From the NCBI GenBank assembly GCA_018679315.1, contig JAHHLF010000108.1, positions 1 through 12,493 on the forward strand: DNA of 12,493 nt, read 5' to 3'. This stretch comes from Bacteroidia bacterium (GTDB lineage: Bacteria > Bacteroidota > Bacteroidia > Flavobacteriales > Flavobacteriaceae). The position numbers were made by a program, and so were the translations under genes. A model generated the notes under the pieces. That model saw only the letters and a list, made by a program, of their open reading frames with translations. It did not search any database and was not told the DNA's origin. Shown in pieces: positions 1 through 6,377 of this stretch; within the stretch, counting starts at the first letter, position 1; the number at the start of each line of letters is the position of its first letter.

Positions 1-35
1 GTATTGGAAGTGTAATTGGTAGGGAAATTAAAATG

Positions 36-67
36 AAAGCCTCGATCTATGATCGGGGCTTTTTTTT
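36..67 (+). terminator. Rho-independent terminator, probably bidirectional
   Basis: A 12-bp stem (36-47 with 51-62, one T-G wobble at 42/56) closes a TAT loop and is followed on the plus strand by an unbroken T run ending at 67. It fits the end of a plus-strand gene whose coding part lies almost wholly left of the window. On the minus strand the stem is followed by TTTCATTTTAATTT, so it can also stop transcripts from the minus-strand gene ending at 107. The first 35 bases are too short to identify the upstream gene; stops occur there at 13-15 and 20-22 in two frames. Confidence 0.85.
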
Positions 68-106
68 ATTTCGGTATTTAATTCAGTTATTCTAAAATGT
101 GGAACG

Positions 107-487
107 CTACGGTAGCTTCCGACCCAGGTATACCTCAAATAATCCGATTATAAAAAACACCACTTGAAGAAAATGGGTGAGTTCCAGATAGTAGATCTGG
201 GCGAGGAGCCAAAAAATAAGGATCATTCCCACGGCCATTCCAAAATTACCCGCAACCATACTTTTCCGAAAGGTCAGCCATGCGCCTGTTAGTTGCAAGA
301 TCCCGTTAAAGAAAAGCAGGAAGATACCCGGTATGAGGAAAGTTTCAAATGGTGAGCGATCAAGCCAAGCCAGGTCAAGGCCCATGCCGGAACCATCAGG
401 ACTTATGATCATTGATATTCCTGCAGGTATTGCGGCCAAAGCGACAATCATCTCCAGGACTCCAAGGATAATTCTGTTCTTTTGCAT
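107..487 (-). CDS. Small four-helix integral membrane protein, function unknown
   Basis: This 126-residue protein is almost entirely hydrophobic, with four predicted membrane segments at about residues 7-27, 47-69, 78-97 and 104-122. The loop after helix 1 carries SPDGSGMGL and is followed by SPFETFLIPG. I recall this pattern (SPDGS, then PF..(F/Y)LIPG) from a widespread family of uncharacterised small bacterial membrane proteins, but I cannot give it a functional name. It starts with ATG, lies 33 bp downstream of the VIT1/CCC1 transporter gene and is probably co-transcribed with it. The operon then runs into the hairpin at 36-67. A link to metal transport rests only on this neighbourhood. 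Confidence 0.8.
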   Translation of the reverse strand: MQKNRIILGVLEMIVALAAIPAGISMIISPDGSGMGLDLAWLDRSPFETFLIPGIFLLFFNGILQLTGAWLTFRKSMVAGNFGMAVGMILIFWLLAQIYYLELTHFLQVVFFIIGLFEVYLGRKLP

Positions 488-520
488 TACACTAAATATA
501 GTACAGAATACTAACTTTTC

Positions 521-1225
521 TTACACAATAAGAGATTCAAGAAAATCTCCGATAAAATAAGCTACGATCGCAGCAATTGCCCCCAGGGCCAAGGTTTCTA
601 TTATTCCTTTAAGGATACGGGTGTCATTAACATGAGCTTTTAACCATCCGATAATCAAAAAACCAAAGCCCGTTAACACAGAGGCAATGACAAATAGGTC
701 GCCTCTTATAGGAATCAAATAGTCCAGAACATAAATCAGAAGCGGAATGATACCGATCAAGATAAAAGAGAAATATGTTACCCCGCCAATTTTGAGGGGC
801 GACTTATTCTCCGGAATTATTTTCATCTCTTCTTTCAGTATAATATCAATCCATCGTTCCGAGTCATTAGTGACCTGGTCTACAACAACGTCAAGAGCCT
901 GATCCTTGTAACCAAGGGATTTAAAGACCTGGGCGATTCGCACTTTTTTGTAATTCGGATCCTGCTTGTCTGATTCAAGTTCCCGGTTTTTGTGTTTGCT
1001 ATAATTGTCTTTTTCGGTTTTAGTAGACAGGTAGGCACCAACCGACATGGCAAAGCCATCAGCAAGGAGATTGGCAAAACCAAGTATGATGATCACAGCA
1101 CTATCCAGACCGGCTCCCACAGATCCGGCGACAACAGCAAATGTGGTTACGCAGCCATCAATACCACCGTACACAAACTCACTCAGGTACGGTTCCCATT
1201 TTTTTATGCGAGCGGTAGGGGTCAT
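521..1225 (-). CDS. VIT1/CCC1 family Fe2+/Mn2+ transporter
   Basis: This 234-residue inner-membrane protein has the layout of the vacuolar iron transporter (VIT1/CCC1) family. There are two N-terminal helices (about 17-38 and 42-66), a charged cytoplasmic segment rich in Glu, Asp and Lys (about 69-145), and three C-terminal helices (about 150-170, 175-194, 207-227). The family signature FVYGGIDGCVTTFAVVAG occupies residues 17-34, and GFANLLADGFAMSVGAYLS follows at 49-67. D23 and M60 are spaced like the pore Asp and Met of the plant VIT1 structure. The family moves Fe2+ or Mn2+, usually by proton antiport, out of the cytosol. Direction and metal cannot be read from sequence here. ATG start at 1225. 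The gene follows corA by 145 bp and precedes a small membrane protein by 33 bp. Confidence 0.92.
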   Translation of the reverse strand: MTPTARIKKWEPYLSEFVYGGIDGCVTTFAVVAGSVGAGLDSAVIIILGFANLLADGFAMSVGAYLSTKTEKDNYSKHKNRELESDKQDPNYKKVRIAQVFKSLGYKDQALDVVVDQVTNDSERWIDIILKEEMKIIPENKSPLKIGGVTYFSFILIGIIPLLIYVLDYLIPIRGDLFVIASVLTGFGFLIIGWLKAHVNDTRILKGIIETLALGAIAAIVAYFIGDFLESLIV

Positions 1226-1354
1226 AGTTTATTTTCTTTCACCTGTCTACCTCACTATAAATTCGCGACCTGGAGAACAACATGTTCCGAAGAGTTTTTC
1301 ATTTTCAAAATAACCGATATGGTTATAGGAATAAGTTTCATCTTTCTATTAATT

Positions 1355-1371
1355 AAGCGGCTCCACCGCTT
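1355..1371 (-). terminator. Hairpin overlapping the corA stop codon, weak terminator candidate
   Basis: AAGCGG (1355-1360) pairs with CCGCTT (1366-1371) around a 5-nt loop, directly at the TAA of the CorA-type gene. On the minus strand it is followed by AATTAATAG rather than a strong T run. It may only slow transcription or stabilise the mRNA 3' end between corA and the VIT1-type gene. The rest of 1226-1354 shows no gene and no convincing promoter. Confidence 0.35.
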
Positions 1372-2351
1372 TAGAACCATTTCTTACGAGTGATATACCA
1401 AATAATACCGAAGGATACGATCAACATAACTCCAATAACTAGGAAGTATCCGCTTTGCCATTTTAGTTCGGGCATGTTTTCAAAGTTCATGCCATAAATC
1501 CCAGCGATAAACGTGAGTGGAATGAAAATCACCGAAAAGATAGTTAGTGTTTTCATGACCTCGTTCAATTTGTGCCCTTGTACGCTGTATATCAAATTCA
1601 TAGAGCTCTCTATTTCCAGTATTTCAAATTCTACGTCCGAGATCATATTAGTTGCTTGTTCCTTCAATTCACTGAAATAATTGCCATGAAAGTCTTTCAT
1701 CTCAACCTTTTCCAATTTGGTAATCGTATCCCGAAGACTGATAATCGCCCTTTTCACACGGAAAAGCTTTTGTTTTTGGCGCTCCAATTTAGCTGTGAAT
1801 TCAGGCGTAGGCTTTATATCGCTTAAATTAGCGTGATCTTTATGTTTTGTGGAATATTTATCTACAGCTTCTTGGTAATTGTCAATTATAGACTCTAAAA
1901 TCAAAAACAATAAATAATCCGCTCTTTTCTTACGGACTAATCCGATATTTCCGTAAAGCCTTTCACGAATCCATTCAAAATAATCGCCTTTCTTTTCCTG
2001 GATACTCCAAATAAAACCAGGTGAAAAAATAAAGATCATTTGCTCTTTGTCTAATTTTTTTCTATCTGTTTTAAGCACTTTAATGGAGACAAATAGCAGC
2101 TGATGCAAAGCAATCACTTTATTCGGGTGATTAGGATCCACGAGCAATTTGATAAGAAAATCATCTAATTTATTTTGATTTATGATTTCCTTGAATTGCG
2201 GATGGAATCCGATACCGTAGGTATTCAACCACTGAATGGTTTCCAGAGATTCCGTGAGTGTGATTTTTGAGATCGAATTATACGTATATCGTTCACATTT
2301 TTCCTTATTATAGGTGATCAGAGAGGTCTGTGACAAAAAATCTTGCTCCAT
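1371..2351 (-). CDS. corA: CorA family divalent cation (Mg2+/Co2+) transporter
   Basis: This protein of about 326 residues has the CorA plan: a large cytosolic N-terminal domain, a long helical stalk rich in Lys, Glu and Leu, and two C-terminal membrane helices (about 265-287 and 302-321). Helix 1 ends in the selectivity-filter tripeptide GMN (287-289) inside YGMNFENMPEL, and the protein ends in a short basic tail, RKKWF. CorA forms pentameric channels that import Mg2+ and sometimes Co2+ or Ni2+. The N-terminal pattern with SLETIQWLNTYGI also fits the family. I chose ATG at 2351. A TTG at 2399 would add 16 residues, but TTG starts are rare in this phylum. The gene follows the DinB-like gene on the same strand. 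The GMN motif makes the family assignment firm; the ion does not follow from sequence. Confidence 0.93.
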   Translation of the reverse strand: MEQDFLSQTSLITYNKEKCERYTYNSISKITLTESLETIQWLNTYGIGFHPQFKEIINQNKLDDFLIKLLVDPNHPNKVIALHQLLFVSIKVLKTDRKKLDKEQMIFIFSPGFIWSIQEKKGDYFEWIRERLYGNIGLVRKKRADYLLFLILESIIDNYQEAVDKYSTKHKDHANLSDIKPTPEFTAKLERQKQKLFRVKRAIISLRDTITKLEKVEMKDFHGNYFSELKEQATNMISDVEFEILEIESSMNLIYSVQGHKLNEVMKTLTIFSVIFIPLTFIAGIYGMNFENMPELKWQSGYFLVIGVMLIVSFGIIWYITRKKWF

Positions 2352-2444
2352 TAGTGGCGATGATTTAACAAAGTTTTCCAATGTATCCGGAATACCCAAG
2401 AAGCAAAAATCAGGGCAGGCTTGGGCACCTTAGGATTCGAGAAA

Positions 2445-2966
2445 TTAAAACAAATTGTACTGCGGTGGTTTTACACCGTTGAGTCTCAGGTAAACTGCAG
2501 TTTGCCCTCGATGGTGGTTGAGGTGTTCTTTTGCTTTGTTCACCCATCCCAGCCGCGTTACTTTAAATGGCCCTCGTTCTACGACTTCGTCAAAAGTGGC
2601 AGGGTCCATTGCCTTCACACTACTGATCACAAAATCAAAGGCTTCTGTCGTGATCTCTGTGATGCGCGTTTTGGTGTGATTCGCTGTATCCTCTGCCAGG
2701 TTTGTCTGTCCAAAAGGAGATTCGGCACCAGTGCCATTCGCACTTAGCCCGACCGTACCCTGAGCCATATGCAACATCTGAAGTGCAAAGGACTGGGCTT
2801 CGTCATCCGGACTAAAATCAAATTTATCTTCTGGCATAGCCTCGATATAGGCCAGGGAAAGTGTTTTGCCTCGTTCAAAATCAACTACTAAGGCATCGAT
2901 AATACTGTTTTGAGCAGTTCCGGAAAAAAGTAAAAATCCGAAAAGCAATGTAAAAAGTGTTCTCAT
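2445..2966 (-). CDS. Exported DinB-fold protein
   Basis: This 173-residue protein starts with a type I signal peptide (about 1-18, cleavage near GTA-QN). A four-helix DinB-like domain follows. The end of the domain has HLNHHRGQTAVYLRLNG (148-164), the classic HxxxHRGQ signature of the DinB/YfiT-like metalloprotein fold. H66, H148 and H152 are the likely metal-binding triad. Members include bacillithiol-dependent transferases and many uncharacterised stress-linked proteins; which reaction this one performs is unknown. Export to the periplasm is unusual for a fold whose known activities use cytosolic thiol cofactors. ATG start at 2966. The gene may be transcribed with corA, whose ATG lies 93 bp downstream. 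Confidence 0.88.
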   Translation of the reverse strand: MRTLFTLLFGFLLFSGTAQNSIIDALVVDFERGKTLSLAYIEAMPEDKFDFSPDDEAQSFALQMLHMAQGTVGLSANGTGAESPFGQTNLAEDTANHTKTRITEITTEAFDFVISSVKAMDPATFDEVVERGPFKVTRLGWVNKAKEHLNHHRGQTAVYLRLNGVKPPQYNLF

Positions 2967-3030
2967 GATACTATATGTTTAATGTTTGTTTAAAAAGGAT
3001 TTTTAAGATAAGGAATTAAGTTGAAGGTTT

Positions 3031-3093
3031 ATGGTTGATAGTTAATAGTTAATAGTTCATAGTTCTTGGTTCGTAGTTCCTGGTTAGGCGGTC
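3031..3093. repeat. Degenerate 7-bp tandem repeat (TAGTTAA type)
   Basis: From 3031 the plus strand reads in phase as atggttg, atagtta, atagtta, atagttc, atagttc, ttggttc, gtagttc, ctggtta, with ggcggtc as a decayed ninth unit. Four central copies differ at only one position, and the copies decay towards both ends. Such heptads occur as short intergenic arrays in many Bacteroidota genomes, where, translated, they give NYEL/NYEP-type peptides. Here the array supplies the last residues (RNYEPRTMNY) and the stop codon of the degenerate gene at 3049-3542. It lies upstream of the DinB-like gene. I know of no established function. Confidence 0.85.
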
Positions 3094-3542
3094 AGGTAAG
3101 AAATTCATAATAGGTTTATTCGTACCAAAACGATATACATAGATATTTGGAGGTTGAACTTTCAAGGATCTGTGCATTGAACCAATCCTGGCTGCTTCAA
3201 CAGTGTCGTAAACCCGAAATTCCCAATTTGAATTCCGCGCCCAGGACACCATAAGATATTTCATCAGCTTTTCTTTTATAAGTGGTTTATTGACAACTTA
3301 GGCTAATTTTAGATTCGGGAGTATTCGGCTGAAAGAGGCATCATCTATCGAGACATCTACAATATCCAGGTCTTCCAGACTCAATTCTACAGCATCAGTG
3401 AAATCAATCAAATATACCAATGATTGTGTTCTTCTGCAGCCTCAATCGAAAGCTCATTGGTTGAGCGGATTTCAGCTGAGGTCATATGTCTACAACATAT
3501 CCAATGCTGACCGGATGTTTCTATGACTAAAGAAATTGGCAT
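3049..3542 (-). pseudogene. Decayed tandem paralogue of the SpoIIAA/STAS-like gene at 3555-3998
   Basis: Conceptual translation from ATG 3542 (MPISLVIETSG...) aligns without gaps to the intact neighbour for 43 residues. It then meets TGA at 3408-3410. Adding one T in the minus-strand TTT run at 3410-3412 restores YILIDF against YQIIDA of the neighbour. The alignment then stays co-linear to about residue 119 (for example VSIDDA with VSADDV, LPNLKLA with FPNFKIA, VSWARNSN with ISWSLNSD). It is interrupted only by TAA at 3298-3300, opposite Phe82. About 30 of 121 positions are identical, mostly after residue 60, so the duplication is old. The C-terminal fragment has its own ATG at 3264, matching Met94 of the neighbour, and 71 open codons ending in the heptad repeat at 3049. 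It could be translated separately, but it lacks the first half of the fold. Confidence 0.75.
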
Positions 3543-3554
3543 GAACGGGGATAT

Positions 3555-3998
3555 TTATGGTAGCGATAACTTAGTTCCTGTGTCACCTCTTGTTAGATCC
3601 GAGTCCCCATCACTTTTTGGAAAGGGTAAATTGATCCATTCTCTGGCTGCATCTATTGTTTTGAACATGCGAATTTCAGCATCAGAATTCAAGGACCAGG
3701 ATATCTTAAGGTGATCCATAAAAGTAGCTTCCACATTTTTAAGAGTCGTAACAAAAGCTATTTTGAAATTTGGAAATTTCTTACCTAAGGTTACATCATC
3801 GGCCGACACATTGAATATCTCCATTTGATCGAAATCAAATTTTTCTGTATTGCGCGCATCGATGATTTGGTATTGGGGTCTTACACCTTCAGGGGGGGAA
3901 TGGGCTAATCTTTGAGCAGCGCTAACTTCATCAGCGGTTACAACGCCTGATGTTATATAATATATTCCGTGATATTCCCAACGTGCTTTTACAGGCAT
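3555..3998 (-). CDS. SpoIIAA/STAS-like cytosolic protein, function unknown
   Basis: This 147-residue soluble protein has no signal peptide and no membrane helix. It shows alternating strands and helices: a strand-turn-strand start (about 5-20), helix 21-33, strand YQIIDAR (43-49), helix 55-65, strand FKIAFVT (78-84), and a last strand plus helix, IRMFKTIDAAREWI (109-122). That final pattern, a Phe followed by a helix ending in A..W(I/L), resembles SpoIIAA-like/STAS-SEC14 proteins. The match is by fold pattern only and the serine phosphorylation site of true anti-sigma antagonists is not evident. The last 25 residues are polar and probably disordered. A 7-C run lies in the minus-strand coding sequence (3892-3898). 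A broken paralogue begins 12 bp downstream, so the pair arose by tandem duplication. ATG start at 3998. Confidence 0.75.
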   Translation of the reverse strand: MPVKARWEYHGIYYITSGVVTADEVSAAQRLAHSPPEGVRPQYQIIDARNTEKFDFDQMEIFNVSADDVTLGKKFPNFKIAFVTTLKNVEATFMDHLKISWSLNSDAEIRMFKTIDAAREWINLPFPKSDGDSDLTRGDTGTKLSLP

Positions 3999-4097
3999 GT
4001 ATTTTGCTTGATTGGTATAATATAAGAGGGGGAATTCTAATATAATAAATTCCCTACATAGTCTATAGAATATGTGTACATAGAATGAAATATTAAC

Positions 4098-4125
4098 AAA
4101 AAAAACCGGGAAAGATCCCGGTTTT
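4098..4125 (-). terminator. Strong Rho-independent terminator of the lipoprotein gene at 4146
   Basis: A perfect 10-bp stem (4102-4111 with 4116-4125; core CCGGGA/TCCCGG) closes a 4-nt loop. It is followed on the minus strand by an 8-T run (A run at 4098-4105 on plus). It starts about 20 bp after the stop of the NTF2-like lipoprotein gene. It separates this gene from the SpoIIAA-like gene, which must therefore have its own promoter within 3999-4097. Confidence 0.9.
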
Positions 4126-4145
4126 GGTTGCTATATCATTTGTTA

Positions 4146-4721
4146 TTATTCTGTAGCTGTAGCTTGCGCCATAAGGCCTCCAACGTCAAAATAATCGGAA
4201 GCGGAGACAATTTTTCCATCTTCATTGACCGCCACAAGACTAAAGAATTTCAATCCTATTTCATTACCTGTTTCTGTATATTTCGCATGCCATGTCCCAT
4301 ATACCCTGATCAGATTTGCACTATTATTAGCACCTGCTTCCGGAAAAACAGAACCCGACCAATAGCCGTTCACCGTATCATCTACTGTCACGATACCAGG
4401 GACATATTTAATATCTTCAAAACCGTCATGGTAGCCTTTTAAGGCCCCTAAAAAATCTTCCTTGCCTAGCCATTTATTACCGTTATAACCTGGCGGACTC
4501 CATTGCATGGTGTCCGAAAGCATTTCGGTGACAGCCGCGAGATCTTCGTTAGAATGTGCTTCGTAAAAGGCGGCGATCACAGCGACCTTGCGGTCAAAAT
4601 CTGCATAATCCGGACTTTCCGCTTCTTCCGTCGCCATTTCTGGTGCTGCTTCAGTTTTTTCCTTGCACCCAAATAGGGTTGCCACGGCAAGTAATGCCAG
4701 GCCTAATAATTTTAGTTTCAT
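4146..4721 (-). CDS. NTF2/SnoaL-like lipoprotein (paralogue A)
   Basis: This 191-residue protein begins with a lipoprotein signal peptide ending in the lipobox LFGC, so Cys19 should be lipidated. A Glu/Ala-rich linker (20-40) follows, then one domain of about 140 residues. FDRKVAVIAAFYEAHSNEDL (42-61) begins the long first helix of NTF2-like proteins. Next come SPPGYNG.KWLGKEDFLGAL and strands including RVYGTWHAKY and FSLVAVNEDGKIV, ending in DYFD. The domain is a cone-shaped alpha-plus-beta barrel used by SnoaL-like cyclases, isomerases and ligand-binding proteins; ligand and activity are unknown. No residue order after Cys19 fixes inner versus outer membrane. A paralogue lies directly upstream (4901-5473). 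The gene is monocistronic by its own terminator at 4098-4125. Confidence 0.85.
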   Translation of the reverse strand: MKLKLLGLALLAVATLFGCKEKTEAAPEMATEEAESPDYADFDRKVAVIAAFYEAHSNEDLAAVTEMLSDTMQWSPPGYNGNKWLGKEDFLGALKGYHDGFEDIKYVPGIVTVDDTVNGYWSGSVFPEAGANNSANLIRVYGTWHAKYTETGNEIGLKFFSLVAVNEDGKIVSASDYFDVGGLMAQATATE

Positions 4722-4740
4722 TGTATTAATTTTAATAGGT

Positions 4741-4779
4741 TAGTATTGCGAGGGAAGTGTGTTAATATACAAAATTTAA
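4741..4779 (-). promoter_or_regulatory. Leader block upstream of lipoprotein A, shared with lipoprotein B
   Basis: The block lies 20-58 bp upstream of the ATG. It matches the block at 5491-5530 at 28 of 34 aligned positions, with one extra A in the copy of gene B. On the minus strand it contains TTAAATTTTG, then TATATTAACA, then CGCAATA. TAAATTTTG resembles the Bacteroidota -7 element TAnnTTTG with one extra base, so it may be promoter plus 5' leader. That reading is inference; the conservation is seen directly. Confidence 0.55.
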
Positions 4780-4850
4780 CATATGTATGGTCTTTTTAAT
4801 ACAATAGAAGCATTCCTAAATGACGCTTGAAAGGCTATGAATTAGGCAAA

Positions 4851-4878
4851 GTAAAATGGCCCGTCTAGGCGGGCCATT
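4851..4878 (-). terminator. Terminator hairpin after lipoprotein B
   Basis: A perfect 9-bp stem, AATGGCCCG (4855-4863) with CGGGCCATT (4870-4878), closes a 6-nt loop 22 bp after the stop of the gene at 4901. The T tract that follows on the minus strand is short (TTTTAC), so termination may be incomplete and some readthrough into lipoprotein A is possible. Between this hairpin and the leader block of gene A I see nothing else. Confidence 0.75.
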
Positions 4879-4900
4879 ATATTTCGTTCAAATGTAAAGT

Positions 4901-5473
4901 TTATTCTTCTCCGGTCTGCCCTCCGGAATCAAGGGCGTCAAAGTATCCTGATATGAGTGCAATTTTGCCATCATCATTTACAACAAACAAACCATACCAT
5001 TTCACACTGCCAGATTCCCCAGTCGCTGCATTCGTGGAACTCCAAGAACCATATGCACGGATAATCCCTACGTTTGTTGGTTCCGTTTGTTGTATCGGAT
5101 GATTTCTGCCCGCAAAATAGGCTCCTGCTGTGGTATCTGGCAGCACAATTCCAGGTGTGAATTTCAGATTTTCAGCATTTTCATGTGTTGCCTTTATCCC
5201 CTCCAGAAATTCTGCTTTTCCAAGCCACTGATTATCATTCCAACGCGGTGGACTGTAGACTAATGAATCTGAAAGAAGCGCGTCCATTTTGACAAGATCT
5301 TCCTCTTCGTGCGCCTTGAATAATGCCTGAACTACGGCAACTTTGGTATTGAAATCATCATCGCTAACAGCCATGGCTTCATCCGCCACCGCTACTGCAG
5401 ATTCACCAGTTTCTTTACACCCGAATAGGATGGCCACGGCCAATAAGGCGAAGCCTAATAATTTTAATTTCAT
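4901..5473 (-). CDS. NTF2/SnoaL-like lipoprotein (paralogue B)
   Basis: This 190-residue paralogue shares the signal sequence MKLKLLG.ALLAVA.LFGCK almost residue for residue with its neighbour, including lipobox Cys19. After an Ala/Val/Glu-rich linker the NTF2-like domain begins (DFNTKVAVVQALFKAHEEEDL). It continues with SPPRWNDNQWLGKAEFLEGI, RAYGSWSS and YGLFVVNDDGKIALISGYFDA. Corresponding blocks in paralogue A are recognisable but clearly diverged, by eye about 40 percent identical. I chose ATG 5473 because it gives a standard lipoprotein signal peptide; an upstream ATG at 5506 adds 11 residues that fall in the conserved leader. It lies downstream of the agmatinase gene with 109 bp between and has its own terminator. 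The ligand is unknown. Confidence 0.85.
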   Translation of the reverse strand: MKLKLLGFALLAVAILFGCKETGESAVAVADEAMAVSDDDFNTKVAVVQALFKAHEEEDLVKMDALLSDSLVYSPPRWNDNQWLGKAEFLEGIKATHENAENLKFTPGIVLPDTTAGAYFAGRNHPIQQTEPTNVGIIRAYGSWSSTNAATGESGSVKWYGLFVVNDDGKIALISGYFDALDSGGQTGEE

Positions 5474-5490
5474 TTTGAATAATTTAAAGT

Positions 5491-5530
5491 TAATATTGCG
5501 GGGCAAGCATGTTAAGATACAAAAATTTAA
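5491..5530 (-). promoter_or_regulatory. Leader block upstream of lipoprotein B
   Basis: This is the counterpart of the block at 4741-4779, placed 18-57 bp upstream of the ATG of gene B. It shows the same order of elements on the minus strand: TTAAATTTTTG, TATCTTAACA, CGCAATATTAA. The shared spacing to the start codon suggests a common promoter or mRNA leader duplicated with the genes. Confidence 0.55.
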
Positions 5531-5582
5531 GATGCATTACCTGTTCAATAGGTAAGTTCGTTCTGAATTGCTGAAAGGAGAA

Positions 5583-6353
5583 TCAAGCCATACGCACCAA
5601 AATTTCCTTCATCATTTTTGCAGCCAGGAAAGCCGTCATATCATGGTGATCTTTAGTGGGATTATACTCTACTATATCGGCGCCTACAATATTCCCCTTC
5701 AATTGCTGAATGATCTGAAGTACTTGTCTTGCCGTGAATCCTCCGGGTTCATAATGGGAAACCCCGGGGGCATAGGCCGGGTCAAATGCATCCATATCCA
5801 GGGAGATATACAAGGGATTTTCAAAATACGGTAATTTGGATAGTTCCCAATCCCGGAGCTCGAGTGTCTTAACACCAAACTTTTTAACCTGTTCCCGTTG
5901 ATGGTTGCTTAAGGTTCTTATCCCTACCTGGACGAGATTTTTGGCCAGGCCTTCCTCCATGATCCTGGCAAAGGGACAAGCATGAGAATATTTGTCTCCT
6001 TCGAATTCATCATACAGATCGGCATGGGCATCAATGTGCAGAATGTCTATCTGTGGATAGTACATACTAATGGCTCTTATTACCGGATAGGTAATGGAAT
6101 GGTCTCCGCCAAGCGTGAATATCGGTGATTTATCTTCTAAATTAGCCTTAGTAGTAGTCTCAATATCAAAATAATCAGGAATTAAGAAGTCGCCCTTGTC
6201 CGCCATATCCAGTGAGGACAGTGATACTCCATTTTCTGCAAATAAATTGGACGATTCGCTGTAAAGTGCTTTTCTAATCAGTGGGGGTGCGAGCTTTGCT
6301 CCTCGTTGATAGGATGATTTATCATCGTAGGATATTCCCTGTATGTAGATCAT
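5583..6353 (-). CDS. speB: Agmatinase/arginase family ureohydrolase
   Basis: This 256-residue cytosolic enzyme carries the ureohydrolase signatures. GGDHS is at 82-86, DAHADLYDEF at 108-117, and SLDMDAFDPAYAPGVSHYEPGG at 184-205. The expected binuclear Mn2+ ligands are all present: H85, D108, H110, D112, D186 and D188. Agmatinase hydrolyses agmatine to putrescine and urea; arginase and formimidoylglutamase share the same motifs. The short length and the APG.SH.EPGG block favour agmatinase (SpeB), but substrate choice is inference. No arginine decarboxylase gene (speA) is in this window, although the two are often adjacent in other bacteria. ATG start at 6353. It lies 24 bp after the Sel1-repeat gene and is probably co-transcribed with it. 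Confidence 0.9.
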   Translation of the reverse strand: MIYIQGISYDDKSSYQRGAKLAPPLIRKALYSESSNLFAENGVSLSSLDMADKGDFLIPDYFDIETTTKANLEDKSPIFTLGGDHSITYPVIRAISMYYPQIDILHIDAHADLYDEFEGDKYSHACPFARIMEEGLAKNLVQVGIRTLSNHQREQVKKFGVKTLELRDWELSKLPYFENPLYISLDMDAFDPAYAPGVSHYEPGGFTARQVLQIIQQLKGNIVGADIVEYNPTKDHHDMTAFLAAKMMKEILVRMA

Positions 6354-6377
6354 GCCAAAGTGGGTAAATAAGATGTC

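Noticed and set aside
1270..1290. GAACA/TGTTC inverted repeat between corA and the VIT1-type gene, as a metal-regulator box
   Set aside because: Arms of 5 bp with a 3-nt spacer do not match a Fur or MntR box well enough to claim one.
992..1393. Plus-strand frames of 133 and 88 codons
   Set aside because: They are shadows of the VIT1-type gene; the translations show no protein-like pattern.
2352..2399. TTG start for CorA
   Set aside because: TTG starts are uncommon in this phylum, and the ATG at 2351 already gives a family-length protein. An inverted pair CCCAAG/CTTGGG (2395-2400 and 2420-2425) around the TTG has a 19-nt loop and is too weak to call.
3031..3093. Possible CRISPR array
   Set aside because: Units are 7 bp with no spacers; this is a plain tandem repeat.
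3049..3264. 71-codon frame as an independent small gene
   Set aside because: Its Met1 coincides with Met94 of the intact paralogue and the homology continues upstream past the TAA, so it is the 3' part of the pseudogene. Independent translation cannot be excluded.
4030..4054. Inverted repeat GGGAATT/AATTCCC ahead of the SpoIIAA-like gene
   Set aside because: The arms are 7 bp with an 11-nt A/T loop and no conserved partner; it is not distinguishable from chance.
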